From Planctomycetota bacterium (GTDB taxonomy: Bacteria > Planctomycetota > PUPC01 > JACPCR01), in the NCBI GenBank assembly GCA_030740295.1, contig JASLXP010000242.1, positions 1 to 5,427 of the forward strand: a stretch of DNA of 5,427 nt. Direction: 5' to 3'. The position numbers were made by a program, and so were the translations under genes. This document shows, piece after piece, positions 1 to 5,427 of the stretch (the stretch's first letter is position 1; each line of letters begins with the position of its first letter). The notes under the pieces were generated by a model. That model saw only the letters and a list, made by a program, of their open reading frames with translations. It searched no databases and had not been told where the DNA came from.

Positions 1-246
1 ATTACCACTCAACGCTCCTTTTTCAATAATCCACAGACCGCGCCCCGCATCTTCAGGATACTCCATCCAATCGTCGAACTGTTCGGACGACTCAAAAGAA
101 TAATGGATACGAACAACATTGGTTGCTGGAAAAGTGACATCCCCTTGCAGATGTTCCTTAATTGCCTGTTTTGTTGCATCGACCAAAGTGGGCGCGGCCG
201 TCAAACAGGCAACAGCCGATGTTATGGAGATTAAAAGGGTGGCCAC
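1..246 (-). CDS. Partial exported protein, possible concanavalin A-like (LamG/DUF1080-type) fold
   Basis: The frame is open for 82 codons from a GTG at 246 to the left edge, so only the N-terminus is visible. The first 20 residues are hydrophobic (LLISITSAVACLTAAP), which suggests a signal peptide, although this start leaves no basic residue ahead of the hydrophobic stretch. The cysteine at residue 14 follows A-V-A, a poor lipobox. Residues 47-82 have the pattern IHYSFES...FDDW...GRGLWIIEKGALSGN. It resembles the opening strands of LamG-like or 3-keto-disaccharide-hydrolase-like domains, where an F-x-D-W segment is followed by W-x-(I/V)-x-x-G-x-L-x-G. That assignment is an inference from pattern alone. 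The GTG lies four bases after the recN stop, with GGGG seven bases upstream as a possible ribosome site, so the gene is probably the third in the recN operon. The frame is also open upstream inside recN, so a TTG or CTG start there (adding LKRHP-type basic residues) is possible. Confidence 0.65.
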   Translation of the reverse strand, partial: MATLLISITSAVACLTAAPTLVDATKQAIKEHLQGDVTFPATNVVRIHYSFESSEQFDDWMEYPEDAGRGLWIIEKGALSGN

Positions 247-250
247 TCCC

Positions 251-1942
251 CTACCCCGTTCGCCGCATGGATGCCGCTTCAGCCAGCATTTCCCTGGCCT
301 CGGCAAGCGTGACCTTGGTAACACCGCTGCCACGAATCATTTCTGCGAGTTCCTCCAAACGTTCGGGTTCGCCCAGTGGTACAGCTCTTGTCAGGGTGCG
401 CCCTCCCTTCACTTGCTTGAAAATCTTAATGTGATGATTGGCAAAGGAGGCGATCTGTGGAAGGTGTGTCACGCAAATCAACTGATGGTTTTCGGAAAGC
501 TTTCCAAGCTTGCCCCCGACGACCGAGCCAAGCCGGCCTCCAACGTTTGAATCGATCTCGTCGAAGACCAGAACAGGAACCAGGTCAGCCGCGGCAAGGA
601 TGGATTTTATAGCCAGAAAGACCCTGGAAACTTCGCCGCCGGAAGCAACTTCCGCCAGCGGAAGGACCTGTTCGCCACGATTAGCACAGAACCCGAAAGC
701 AACCTGATTAAGGCCAGTTTCGTCCGATTCTTCCAGACTGGCATGTCGCTCGAGCTCAATCTCGATACTCGATCTAGGCATACCGAGATGTTTCAATTCG
801 CCGGCAATTTCTTGCCCAAGTTTCTTCGCTGCCTTGACACGTTTCCTATGCAGCGAGTCACCAAGTTTTTCAGCCTTCAGCCGCTGGGCATCAAGCTGAT
901 CATGAATGTTCTCGGATTCCCCCTGCTCGTTGGCAAGCCTGGCCAATTCTTTTTCTGCCTCTTCGGCAAATGAAAGGACTTCCGCCTCGCTGTTGCCATA
1001 TTTCATACGGAGTCGCGTGAGCTCATCAAGCCTCGCCTGGATTTCTTCAAGCTGCTGTGGCTCGTATTCCTGGTCGTAGCAGAATCTTGAAAAGTTGGTG
1101 GAAGCTTCCTGCACGTGCAAGGCTGCTTCATCCAGGTGAGTGAGACTTTCTGCCAGAAGTGGATGCAGTGCCTCGAAACCAGATGCGGACATTCTCAACC
1201 CGTGGATGCGCTCGATCACTGAACCTTCTGCCTCCACCAATTCATCCTGGGCCGCCCCGGAAACCCTGAGGATTTCCTGCATTTGGGAAAACATATCCTG
1301 CTGCCGCTGGAGCTCGTCGAATTCGCCCAGACGGATTTCGGATTCAGTAATCTCGCGGTGTTGAAACTTCAGTAACTCAATCTGCTGTTTCCTCTGAAGA
1401 GTGGATGCTTCAAGCTGCTGCTGGCGCAGATTCAACGACAGCCACTTCTGATAGCTTTCCTGAAAAGTCTCGCGGGCCTTCACGCATCGGCCGAATTCAT
1501 CCAGAAGCAGGAGCTGGATGTCAGGGTCGAGCAGAGCCTGCTCTTCATGCTGCCCGTGCAATTCCACCAGCGAACGTGCGATCTCCCCCAGCCTTCCTGC
1601 AGTCACCAACTGATCGTTTACCGTGCAGCGATTTCTCCCGTTACTCTTGAGGGAACGACGAAGGATGATCTCGTCAACATCGAAAATCTCGTCATCCAGA
1701 TGCTGTTTCAAATGTTTGCGCTGGCTCGAATTCAGAAGAAAGACGCCCGTCACCGAACACTCGTCCGAGCCCTGACGGACCATGCTCGAGTTAGCACGTG
1801 CTCCCTGCAGAAATTTGATGGCTGAAATGAGCATCGATTTCCCCACCCCCGTCTCGCCGCTGATGACATTGAGCCCATCGTGAAACTCAACGCCGAGAGA
1901 ATCGATGAGGCCGTAGTTCTTGACCTGAAGTTCTGCCAGCAT
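251..1942 (-). CDS. recN: DNA repair ATPase RecN
   Basis: This encodes a full-length RecN of 563 residues (E. coli RecN has 553), an SMC-like cytoplasmic ATPase that acts early in recombinational repair of double-strand breaks by bringing DNA segments together. The N-terminal half-domain carries a Walker A motif GETGVGKS at residues 29-36, followed by the RecN-typical NGRNRCTVN (101-109) and HGQHEEQALL (129-138). A long helical coiled-coil region runs from about 150 to 385 and includes the conserved RMKYG near 312-316. The C-terminal ATPase half has the signature VASGGEVSR (432-440), Walker B LVFDEID (458-464) and the switch-like THLPQIA (492-498). The ATG at 1942 fits because MLAELQVKNYGLID is the usual RecN beginning. 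It lies two bases after the stop of the upstream TPR gene, whose last codons (AAGAAAGA) form the weak ribosome site. No LexA-type operator was recognised, and expression probably comes from the promoter before the TPR gene. Confidence 0.97.
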   Translation of the reverse strand: MLAELQVKNYGLIDSLGVEFHDGLNVISGETGVGKSMLISAIKFLQGARANSSMVRQGSDECSVTGVFLLNSSQRKHLKQHLDDEIFDVDEIILRRSLKSNGRNRCTVNDQLVTAGRLGEIARSLVELHGQHEEQALLDPDIQLLLLDEFGRCVKARETFQESYQKWLSLNLRQQQLEASTLQRKQQIELLKFQHREITESEIRLGEFDELQRQQDMFSQMQEILRVSGAAQDELVEAEGSVIERIHGLRMSASGFEALHPLLAESLTHLDEAALHVQEASTNFSRFCYDQEYEPQQLEEIQARLDELTRLRMKYGNSEAEVLSFAEEAEKELARLANEQGESENIHDQLDAQRLKAEKLGDSLHRKRVKAAKKLGQEIAGELKHLGMPRSSIEIELERHASLEESDETGLNQVAFGFCANRGEQVLPLAEVASGGEVSRVFLAIKSILAAADLVPVLVFDEIDSNVGGRLGSVVGGKLGKLSENHQLICVTHLPQIASFANHHIKIFKQVKGGRTLTRAVPLGEPERLEELAEMIRGSGVTKVTLAEAREMLAEAASMRRTG

Positions 1943-1944
1943 GA

Positions 1945-3141
1945 TTATCTTTCTTTGCTGATCTTATCAATAGCCGCCCTGGCCTCGCTGGAAAACTCGC
2001 CGAAGTTATTGGCGATCCGCTCGAGCGGCTTCCTGGCGCGGCTGGTTTTGCCCAATTGAATTTCGGTCAACGCCTTGTGCAGGTGCACTTCATCAAGATC
2101 CGATTTCTTTGCCGCTGCACTGAAATACTTGTAGGCAGTCGCGTAATCACTTTGCACGTAATATCCATAGCCAAGGGTGTGCAGGTAATCAGGGTTTCGG
2201 GGAGAGTCCGAAACCGCCTTATCCGCCAGGTCCATCGCTTCCGGAATCTTCTTATTCTGCCTCAGGAGCAGGTAAGAAAGTTGATTCTGCGCTTCAGCAA
2301 AATCCGGCACCAACTCTAACGCCTTGCGATAGGCCCCCTCAGCCTTATCGAGTTGTTTGCTCCTGGAATAGGCATAGCCAAGGTTCACATGAGCGGCCTG
2401 GTCATTCGGATTCAATTCAACAAGTGACAAATACTGCTTGATCGCTTCCGGCATCCTGTTCCGCTCCAGAAGCATATATCCGAGCTCAAATATGACGTCC
2501 TCATCTCTGGGCGCCTCCCTCACACGCTGAATCTGCGAAGCGAGATCCTGCTCCCTTTGCTTCACCTCTGCTGACGCTCTCATAAAAAGGCCCTTCCCTT
2601 CGGTGACAGCCAGAATCCCCTCCTCCATCCCGCGAATAACGTTCAGGGCCTGTTCTGGTCTCCCGGCTGACAGGTGCGCCTTTGCTTCTCTTGCTTCCGC
2701 CTTCCATCGTGTTTCCTGCACGGGCGGACCGACATGCACCTTCGCCTGTAATCCACTACCACTCCCCTCCCCTTTCGCCGGCTTCACCTTCTGGCTTGTC
2801 TTAATGGAATTCATCAGCCATTTGGCCTGCGCCTCTTCCTTTGCCTGTTTTCGTCTCTCTTTCTCGATGAGTTTGGTCACTCGCTCGTGGGCCTCGAGCA
2901 CTTCTTTTTTTCTTCTGGCCTCCTCAGCAAGTCGCCGACGATCTATCCGCCGGATAAGCGCCTTCGCCTTGGAATGCTCCGGGTTCGCCTGAATGACCTG
3001 TTTCAAGAGAACCTCAGCACGTCCCACGAGGCCCTTTTTATGGAGCGACGCAGCGACTTCATACAGTTCATTCAGGCCTTCAAGGGATTCAGAAAAAGCC
3101 TGGGGCAAACTCAACAGAACAATAAAAAGTAGATTTCTCAT
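1945..3141 (-). CDS. Secreted tetratricopeptide-repeat protein
   Basis: This 398-residue protein has a typical signal peptide: R2, a hydrophobic core at residues 4-12, and a likely cleavage after AFS at 17. It should therefore act in the periplasm or at the cell surface. A TPR-like helical pair sits at about 21-66 (AEVLLKQVIQANPEH). A very basic and acidic coiled coil follows at about 67-108, then a flexible Gly/Ser/Lys/Pro linker at about 112-142. The C-terminal half has about four canonical TPR units at 213-246, 247-280, 281-315 and 316-349, and a weaker one at 350-380. Clear TPR residues include LGYMLLERN, A-x-x-x-Y and ELNPND. TPR arrays bind other proteins, and no catalytic motif is visible, so the partner and pathway are unknown. 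The ATG at 3141 directly precedes the signal peptide but lacks a recognisable Shine-Dalgarno. A promoter lies about 35-60 bases upstream. The gene ends two bases before recN. Confidence 0.9.
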   Translation of the reverse strand: MRNLLFIVLLSLPQAFSESLEGLNELYEVAASLHKKGLVGRAEVLLKQVIQANPEHSKAKALIRRIDRRRLAEEARRKKEVLEAHERVTKLIEKERRKQAKEEAQAKWLMNSIKTSQKVKPAKGEGSGSGLQAKVHVGPPVQETRWKAEAREAKAHLSAGRPEQALNVIRGMEEGILAVTEGKGLFMRASAEVKQREQDLASQIQRVREAPRDEDVIFELGYMLLERNRMPEAIKQYLSLVELNPNDQAAHVNLGYAYSRSKQLDKAEGAYRKALELVPDFAEAQNQLSYLLLRQNKKIPEAMDLADKAVSDSPRNPDYLHTLGYGYYVQSDYATAYKYFSAAAKKSDLDEVHLHKALTEIQLGKTSRARKPLERIANNFGEFSSEARAAIDKISKER

Positions 3142-3174
3142 AGCGCGGCTGTTTTGGGTGGAAGCAGGTGTTGA

Positions 3175-3202
3175 ATTCTATTGGGGCGATGCTGCCCTTC
3201 AA
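3175..3202 (-). promoter_or_regulatory. Predicted sigma70-type promoter for the TPR-recN operon
   Basis: On the minus strand TTGAAG (3202-3197) is followed after 16 bases by TAGAAT (3180-3175), which matches the TTGACA and TATAAT consensus at four and five of six positions. Transcription would start near 3168 and give a leader of about 27 bases before the ATG at 3141. The only evidence is sequence match and sensible position. Confidence 0.5.
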
Positions 3203-3382
3203 CGCAAGGCCAGAGTATCCATGCAATTGGGCTATGGAAATCTCTCCATAATCGTCCGCAAAGAAATCCGATTACAGTCCCTAAACCCGGGTGCAAAAGC
3301 AGTTTGGCGGCACCTGAAAAATACCTCATAAGCGGGATCAGGTTTTGCTATCGCTTGCTGACCGCGTCTGGCAACAGGAATC

Positions 3383-3387
3383 AGGAG
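3383..3387 (+). promoter_or_regulatory. Ribosome binding site that fixes the response-regulator start
   Basis: AGGAG lies eight bases before the ATG at 3396. It selects this start over an earlier in-frame ATG-like start at 3345, because translation from 3396 begins MTRTIMLV, exactly where the first strand of a receiver domain should begin. Confidence 0.75.
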
Positions 3388-3395
3388 CTGAACAG

Positions 3396-4125
3396 ATGAC
3401 CAGGACCATAATGCTGGTTAATGAATTCGGGGACGAGTCTCTCATCAGGGCCACGCTGGAGGCCGAGGGCTATGAAGTCCTGTCGGCGGGCACTGGGTCC
3501 GAGGGCCTTAAGACGTTCATGCTCAATAGCATCGATCTCATCATCGTGTTTGATCTTCTGCCGGATCTGGATGGTTTCACTTTCACTCATACAGTGAAGT
3601 ATCTCGAGCCGGAAATCTACACCCCCATCGTGATGGTCACGGCAAGTTGGACACAGGAAGACAGAGACCTCGCCATCACGGCCGGAGCGGAAGACCTTGT
3701 CATTCACCCGACTCGATCCGCCTGACTTTCTGAACCGAATTCGAATTCTGCTCGATCTCCAGGAGGCCCGAGAGCAAGCCCTGCATTCAACACGTGCGAA
3801 CGCATCCTTGAAACACCAGATCGAAGAACTCGAACTCGAAACAGTACGACTTACCGAGCAGTGCAATCAGTTCTTTGAGATGAAGCTCCGGGACATAAGC
3901 GCGGCGAATCATCGGCCCTCGCCCGAGGAGGCGGAGACCATCATCAAATCAGCGGTCACTGATGAAGGGATAACGCTCAATCCTCCATCTGAAATCAAGC
4001 ATGCCCAGAACTGCCCTCCCCTGCAATCCTTCGAGCCCGAGCAGCCCAATGGCTGGTGGGACAGCGCAGCAAAAAGAGACACGGCTAAACAGCGCCAGCT
4101 CGCCAAGAATCCGCGCACAGCCTAA
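3396..4125 (+). pseudogene. Response-regulator receiver protein with coiled coil, broken by a frameshift
   Basis: The first part (3396-3725) translates to 109 residues of a CheY-like receiver: MTRTIMLVNEF, GYEVLSAGTG, DLIIVFDLLPDLDGF, PIVMVTAS and GAEDLVIHP. It then stops at TGA 3723-3725. In the next frame, LDPPDFLNRIRILL supplies the missing last helix of a receiver, from 3712 onward. Skipping one base (A3711) joins the two into a 242-residue protein: receiver (1-119), coiled coil (about 120-165, rich in E, L and K) and a polar, probably disordered tail to the TAA at 4123-4125. No known DNA-binding or enzymatic output domain is visible. The receiver pocket is also degenerate: the usual acidic pair is N9-E10, the phospho-acceptor position is F52 with an Asp one place later (D53), and the conserved Lys is H104. 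The Thr (T82) remains. The gene may be decaying, the base may be a sequencing error, or the C-terminal part may be translated separately from a TTG at 3697. Confidence 0.75.
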
Positions 4126-4130
4126 AACGT

Positions 4131-4158
4131 TTGAAACTTCTGACCCCGAACATATAAT
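4131..4158 (+). promoter_or_regulatory. Promoter of the initiator tRNA gene
   Basis: TTGAAA (4131-4136), a 16-base spacer and a perfect TATAAT (4153-4158) lie just upstream of the tRNA and begin five bases after the preceding stop codon. The bases after the -10 are GC-rich (CCCGCC), as in stable-RNA promoters that respond to ppGpp in enteric bacteria. Such control here is inference. Transcription should start near 4165, leaving a 5' leader of about 17 bases for RNase P to remove. Confidence 0.8.
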
Positions 4159-4181
4159 CCCGCCTCTTTGATAAATTGTGT

Positions 4182-4258
<77 letters not shown>

Positions 4259-4263
4259 TCTCT

Positions 4264-4308
4264 AAATGCCCGTAAGTGACTAAATCATTGTCATTTACGG
4301 GCATTTTT
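4264..4308 (+). terminator. Intrinsic terminator after tRNA-fMet
   Basis: A 17-bp stem (4264-4280 with 4290-4306, one G-U pair) containing ATGCCCGTAA / TTACGGGCAT encloses a nine-base loop and ends in a T run (4304-4308). It lies six bases beyond the tRNA CCA. The T run is on the plus strand. On the minus strand the stem is followed only by a short TTT, so it may also slow transcription coming from the 99-residue gene. Confidence 0.9.
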
Positions 4309-4310
4309 GA

Positions 4311-4507
4311 TCCATCCTTGCTCATCTCAGTTCCCGGGCTGACCCTCGAATATCCAGATTCCTGTGGTCTCTGTGACCCCTCAGACAGACCATTATCTCT
4401 TTGCCGACATATCTGATTTCGTTGTAGGCCGCTGAGGCTTTCGTGCCTTCTTCATGGCCGAGTGTAATAACCAGCCCGTCAAGCTTCTATTCTCCTCATT
4501 TTCTTGG
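4311..4507. other. Unassigned region between tRNA terminator and membrane-protein gene
   Basis: No recognised gene lies here. On the minus strand a frame is open from 4486 to the TGA at 4324-4322 (54 codons) without a standard start. In another minus frame a TTG at 4482, with AGGAG nine bases upstream, opens a 29-residue basic peptide containing MKKARKPQRPTTK and ending at TAA 4395-4393. Either could be a gene remnant or a small cistron downstream of the membrane-protein gene, and I recognise neither. Confidence 0.4.
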
Positions 4508-4807
4508 TTAGGAATTTGATCGACTCTTTCCCCCAACCCAGCCTCTCGCGACAAAGTCAGGATTCACTGCTGAGACTAACCCTCCGAAGAAAAACACGAG
4601 GAACGAGGCAAGCCACCAAAGACCCTGTGATTGGAGGAATGACGACAAGAAGAGGAAAGATCCCAACAGCATGATGGGTCCAACGATGCGGTAGTAGATC
4701 CGCAGTTTCCGGATATCGCCTTTCTCTTTAGCCTGATAGCCGTAGAACTTGAGCAGGAAGAAAGCAACCATCAAGACCGTTACGAGGATAAAAAGAACAT
4801 ACTCCAT
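4508..4807 (-). CDS. Small three-helix membrane protein of unknown function
   Basis: The 99-residue product has three strongly hydrophobic segments at about 3-22, 41-59 and 62-82. A basic loop (residues 27-40, with K, R, R, R) lies between the first two, and there is a basic tail (R88, K94, R96). By the positive-inside rule the N-terminus is outside and both the loop and the C-terminus are cytoplasmic. Notable residues include FFFGG (72-76) and NPDF (82-85). I do not recognise the family. The ATG at 4807 has AGGA 11 bases upstream, a slightly long spacing, and a good promoter lies about 75 bases upstream, which supports a real gene. The gene stands alone and faces the tRNA unit. No clear own terminator was seen after its stop. 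Confidence 0.7.
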   Translation of the reverse strand: MEYVLFILVTVLMVAFFLLKFYGYQAKEKGDIRKLRIYYRIVGPIMLLGSFLFLSSFLQSQGLWWLASFLVFFFGGLVSAVNPDFVARGWVGGKSRSNS

Positions 4808-4881
4808 GGTCTATCACATCCTAATGTAGGCCGCGCCGCTTAAGGTAAGATCCCAGGACCCTCGTAACAGGCTTTGGAGCG

Positions 4882-4909
4882 ATTTTACTGGAAAGATACG
4901 GGGCTTCAA
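4882..4909 (-). promoter_or_regulatory. Predicted promoter of the membrane-protein gene
   Basis: On the minus strand TTGAAG (4909-4904), a 16-base spacer and TAAAAT (4887-4882) form a sigma70-like promoter with the same -35 and spacing as the TPR-recN promoter. Transcription would start near 4875, giving a leader of about 68 bases. The -35 overlaps a hairpin-forming sequence (CGGGGCTTC / GAGGCCCCG, 4899-4924), which could affect promoter access. Confidence 0.5.
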
Positions 4910-5002
4910 AGAAACGAGGCCCCGGCTCAGAGCCCTGCAACTTCGTGAACTTCGAGCATCTCAGGCCTGTCATCACTCAGGGAGACTGAGCTTTGGGCTT
5001 GG

Positions 5003-5065
5003 TCAGCTTCCGTCCTGAATGTGCAAGCCGTTTCCCGCCAGACTTGGCGTTGTGTCCAGAATCAT
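5003..5065 (-). CDS. Candidate 20-residue small ORF or leader peptide
   Basis: The ATG at 5065 is preceded, with eight bases between, by AGGAGG (5079-5074), which is part of AGGAGGTGA and close to the full anti-Shine-Dalgarno complement. It is the strongest ribosome site in the window. Translation gives 20 residues starting MILDTTPSLAGNG and ends at TGA 5005-5003. The peptide is neither hydrophobic nor strongly charged, so it does not look like a type I toxin or a secretion signal, and it has no run of one amino acid typical of attenuator leaders. A weak promoter match lies 60-90 bases upstream. It could be a real small protein, a leader peptide, or the remaining start of a decayed gene. Confidence 0.35.
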   Translation of the reverse strand: MILDTTPSLAGNGLHIQDGS

Positions 5066-5125
5066 GCGTTTCACCTCCTGTATCCCCTCCCCTACTGTCC
5101 GGCTTGCCACCCCTTAGCGTGGTCA

Positions 5126-5153
5126 ATTACACGTTAGCTCCGCTCCCCGCCAA
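5126..5153 (-). promoter_or_regulatory. Weak promoter candidate for the small ORF
   Basis: TTGGCG (5153-5148), 16 bases and TGTAAT (5131-5126) match the -35 and -10 consensus at four and five of six positions, on the minus strand. The start would be near 5119, about 54 bases before the small ORF. A match of this quality can occur by chance. Confidence 0.25.
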
Positions 5154-5205
5154 TCTTGAGACCAAGTTGAACGGCTCACCCGGGTCTCCTCTTGCGCGAG
5201 CGAGA

Positions 5206-5223
5206 TTATAATATGTATTATAA
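5206..5223. promoter_or_regulatory. AT-rich perfect palindrome, possible operator
   Basis: TTATAATATGTATTATAA has perfect 8-bp arms around a two-base centre, in an AT-rich island (about 5205-5240) surrounded by GC-richer sequence. TATAAT occurs on both strands within it. It could be a regulator binding site or a promoter island. No -35 with good spacing was found on either strand, so its role is unknown. Confidence 0.4.
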
Positions 5224-5358
5224 CATAATGTTGTTATCATACCTGTTGTAACGATCGTTCACTTGAGAGGGCGTCTCGTCCCGACTCGTTGCTCGCCTCC
5301 CTGCACCTGGCTTCATCTTTTGATTGGCCGCCTGATTGCGTGAGGGTCGCGTAAAATC

Positions 5359-5424
5359 CACAGGTCTGGAGGCCTGTGCTACGCGGGGGCGGAAAAGGCC
5401 GTAGCACAGCTCTCCAGAGTTGTG
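5359..5424. repeat. Imperfect inverted repeat, REP/MITE-like
   Basis: Two 25-base arms (5359-5383 and 5400-5424) are inverted copies matching at 21 of 25 positions, around a 16-base centre (5384-5399). Each arm ends inward with the perfectly paired CTGTGCTACG / CGTAGCACAG, and both contain TCTGGAG / CTCCAGA. The structure would form a long hairpin in DNA or RNA. There is no T run, so it is not a typical terminator. It resembles dispersed intergenic palindromes I recall from verrucomicrobial and planctomycetal genomes, but this cannot be verified here. More copies may lie beyond the edge. Confidence 0.75.
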
Positions 5425-5427
5425 AGA

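Larger units (their letters stand above)
3142..3395. other. Divergent intergenic region
   Basis: These 254 bases separate the minus-strand TPR-recN operon from the plus-strand response-regulator-like gene. The left part holds the operon promoter. I found no convincing plus-strand promoter for the response-regulator gene. The best candidate, TTGGCG at 3304 with TCATAA 16 bases later, has a poor -10. A 63-codon minus-strand frame (3329-3138) overlaps the TPR start by four bases, but its product looks like no protein I know and it lies mostly upstream of the predicted transcription start. Confidence 0.5.
4910..5427. other. Long region without a recognised gene
   Basis: Beyond the membrane-protein promoter I found no gene of ordinary size. 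The region holds short inverted repeats (GGCTC-A-GAGCC at 4924-4934, CTCAG/CTGAG at 4976-4990), a minus-strand 20-codon ORF with an ideal ribosome site, a perfect AT-rich palindrome, a 10-bp palindrome AACGATCGTT at 5250-5259, and a large imperfect inverted repeat at the edge. A plus-strand frame of 72 codons (4993-5211, TTG start) is Pro/Leu/Ser-rich and has no ribosome site, so it is taken as chance. Confidence 0.5.

Noticed and set aside
119..550. 143-residue plus-strand ORF and other plus-strand frames within 160-3130
   Set aside because: They are antisense to recN, the TPR gene or the partial gene, which have clear protein families or signal peptides. The products look like no known protein.
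3138..3329. 63-residue minus-strand ORF overlapping the TPR start by ATGA
   Set aside because: The overlap suggests coupling, but there is no ribosome site, the product looks random, and the likely promoter lies inside the ORF near its end, so it would not be on the operon transcript.
3702..3725. Programmed +1 frameshift in the response-regulator gene
   Set aside because: There is no prfB-like CUU-UGA site, no upstream Shine-Dalgarno-like stimulator at the right distance, and no evident downstream structure. A simple indel explains the data better.
3381..3866. 161-residue minus-strand ORF
   Set aside because: It is antisense to the response-regulator gene, is rich in Ser/Arg runs, and mirrors the codon pattern of the plus-strand frame.
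4899..4924. Hairpin CGGGGCTTC / GAGGCCCCG as a terminator
   Set aside because: It has no T run on either strand, and it coincides with the -35 region of the membrane-protein promoter.
5105..5150. Integron attC-like core (ACGTTAGCTC)
   Set aside because: The GTTRRRY core is not matched, there is no complementary partner site, and there is no cassette or integrase.
4993..5211. 72-residue plus-strand ORF
   Set aside because: It has a TTG start without a ribosome site and a low-complexity Pro/Leu/Ser composition. It is antisense to the better supported small ORF.

Overview
This is a bacterial chromosomal window of mixed base composition with sigma70-like promoters, an initiator tRNA with an encoded CCA end, and tightly packed genes on the left half. 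The lineage cannot be fixed from the sequence alone. The imperfect palindromic repeat at the right edge (core CTGTGCTACG / CGTAGCACAG) resembles dispersed repeats I remember from Verrucomicrobiota and Planctomycetota genomes, and RecN, the extracytoplasmic TPR protein and the ConA-like fragment would fit that superphylum. This placement is tentative.

Left half (1-3202, minus strand): a likely three-gene operon read right to left. A promoter at about 3202-3175 precedes a secreted TPR protein (3141-1945). Two bases later comes the DNA-repair ATPase RecN (1942-251). Four bases after that comes the N-terminus of a probable exported protein, which runs off the left edge (246-1). The spacing implies co-transcription and perhaps translational coupling, although RecN works on DNA in the cytoplasm and its two neighbours look exported.

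Middle (3203-4310, plus strand): a divergent intergenic region leads into a response-regulator-like gene (3396-4125) that is broken by a single-base frameshift near 3711 and has a degenerate receiver pocket. Directly after its stop codon a near-consensus promoter (TTGAAA-N16-TATAAT) drives initiator tRNA-fMet (4182-4258), which is followed by a strong intrinsic terminator (4264-4308).

Right half (4311-5427): sparse. It contains a 99-residue three-helix membrane protein on the minus strand (4807-4508) with its own promoter, a 20-residue minus-strand small ORF with the strongest Shine-Dalgarno sequence in the window (5065-5003), an AT-rich 18-bp palindrome (5206-5223), and a 25-bp-arm imperfect inverted repeat at the edge (5359-5424).

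I found no defence system, mobile-element transposase, CRISPR array or clearly novel multi-gene system. The points most worth a second look are the frameshifted pseudo-receiver, the C1-U72 pair in the initiator tRNA, the small ORF with an ideal ribosome binding site, and the edge repeat.
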